A stretch of 64,000 bases of DNA from NCBI RefSeq assembly GCF_964355755.1, contig NC_092675.1, forward strand, positions 13,965,312 through 14,029,311. Direction: 5' to 3'. The notes beneath the pieces are model-generated. The model was given only the letters and a program-made list of their open reading frames with translations. It ran no database searches and had not been told where the DNA came from. The position numbers and the translations under genes were made by a program. Source of the DNA: Antedon mediterranea (Eukaryota > Echinodermata > Crinoidea > Comatulida > Antedonidae). Position 1 is the stretch's first letter; every line of letters starts with the position of its first letter. Positions 63,501 to 64,000 of this stretch are shown here, piece after piece.

Positions 63501-64000
63501 CTTGGTTACACAAAAACATCAAAGTGCTTAAAATCACATTATAAACCGTTTTAGACCATTTTGAGCATTTCGATAACACCTTTCACACAAAAACATCAAA
63601 GAGCACAAAATAGCTTAATATCTTATTTAAAAACGTTTTAGACCATTTTGAGCATTTAGACAAAACTTTTTCACACAAAACACCAAAGTGCTTAGAATAG
63701 CTTCAAATCGCATTTGGAGACGTTTTAGACCATTTTGTGATTTTCAAAAAAACTTGTTAACATAAAAACACCAAAGTGCTTAGAATAGCTTCAAATCGTA
63801 TTTGGAGACGTTTTAGACCATTTTGTGATTTTCGAAAAAACTTGTTAACATAAAAACACCAAAGTGCTTAGAATAGCTTCAAATCGCATTTGGAGACATT
63901 TTAGACCAATTTGTGATTTTCGAAAAAAACTTGTCAACATAAAAACACCAAAGTGTTTAGAATAGCTTCAAATCGCATTTGGAGACGTTTTAGACCAATT

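Larger units (their letters stand above)
42868..64000 (+). repeat. 88-bp satellite array, segment 4 (continues past the window)
   Basis: Uninterrupted 21.1 kb of satellite in the same orientation. It contains copies of block I (44654-47855 and about 59290-61008), block J (three copies) and the TTTTTTATACC block. It also holds the intact empty sites equivalent to the three transposon insertions. The last monomer is cut by the window edge. No gene or RNA is visible. Confidence 0.98.

Noticed and set aside
1-64000. CRISPR-like regular repetition
   Set aside because: There are no unique spacers of constant size; the whole 88-bp unit repeats, and the context is eukaryotic.

Overview
This is a eukaryotic, gene-poor window: one continuous head-to-tail satellite DNA array, interrupted by three DNA transposons. 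About 56 kb of the 64 kb is satellite and about 7.7 kb is transposon. Both window ends lie inside the array. There are no bacterial-type genes, rRNA, tRNA or CRISPR. The AT-rich (about 32% GC) tandem repeat and the spliced, AGGCCT-rich transposons suggest an animal genome. A marine invertebrate such as an echinoderm is only a guess. Centromeric or pericentromeric heterochromatin is a reasonable inference, but it is not proven by sequence.

Satellite (1-13534, 17298-35841, 36897-39950, 42868-64000). The basic monomer (type A) is 88 bp. Two diverged types, B1 (76 bp) and B2 (88 bp), occur as a pair (164 bp). A fourth type, C (88 bp), is an A head joined to a B-like tail. In the first 5 kb the canonical unit is a six-monomer higher-order repeat (HOR) A1-A2-A3-A4-B1-B2 of exactly 516 bp. 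Longer versions differ by whole 88-bp steps. Every intact monomer of every type keeps the core GTTTTAGACCATTTTG (point variants aside), while flanking sequence has diverged. Multi-kb blocks recur at distances of 3.8, 14.1, 19.4, 25.2, 35.1, 36.2 and 51.7 kb, so the array has grown by repeated block duplication and unequal exchange.

Transposon islands. TE1 (13535-17297, 3763 bp) has CACAGCTGTT inverted ends and a 4-bp CAAA target duplication. It carries a set of exons that join in phase into one reading frame of unknown function, and an internal 0.45-kb tandem duplication. TE2 (35842-36896, 1055 bp) has CACTTTGACTGCCA inverted ends and a TTAA target duplication, typical of a non-autonomous piggyBac-like element. 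TE3 (39951-42867, 2917 bp) has AATGGATATGAAAGG inverted ends, also flanked by TTAA. It contains two candidate spliced transcription units that converge on opposed poly(A) signals. TE2 and TE3 sit in the same TTAA of the B2 monomer, and duplicated blocks elsewhere in the window preserve the unoccupied sites.

No cellular gene could be recognised by name. All comparisons were made by eye, so block limits are approximate to about one monomer.
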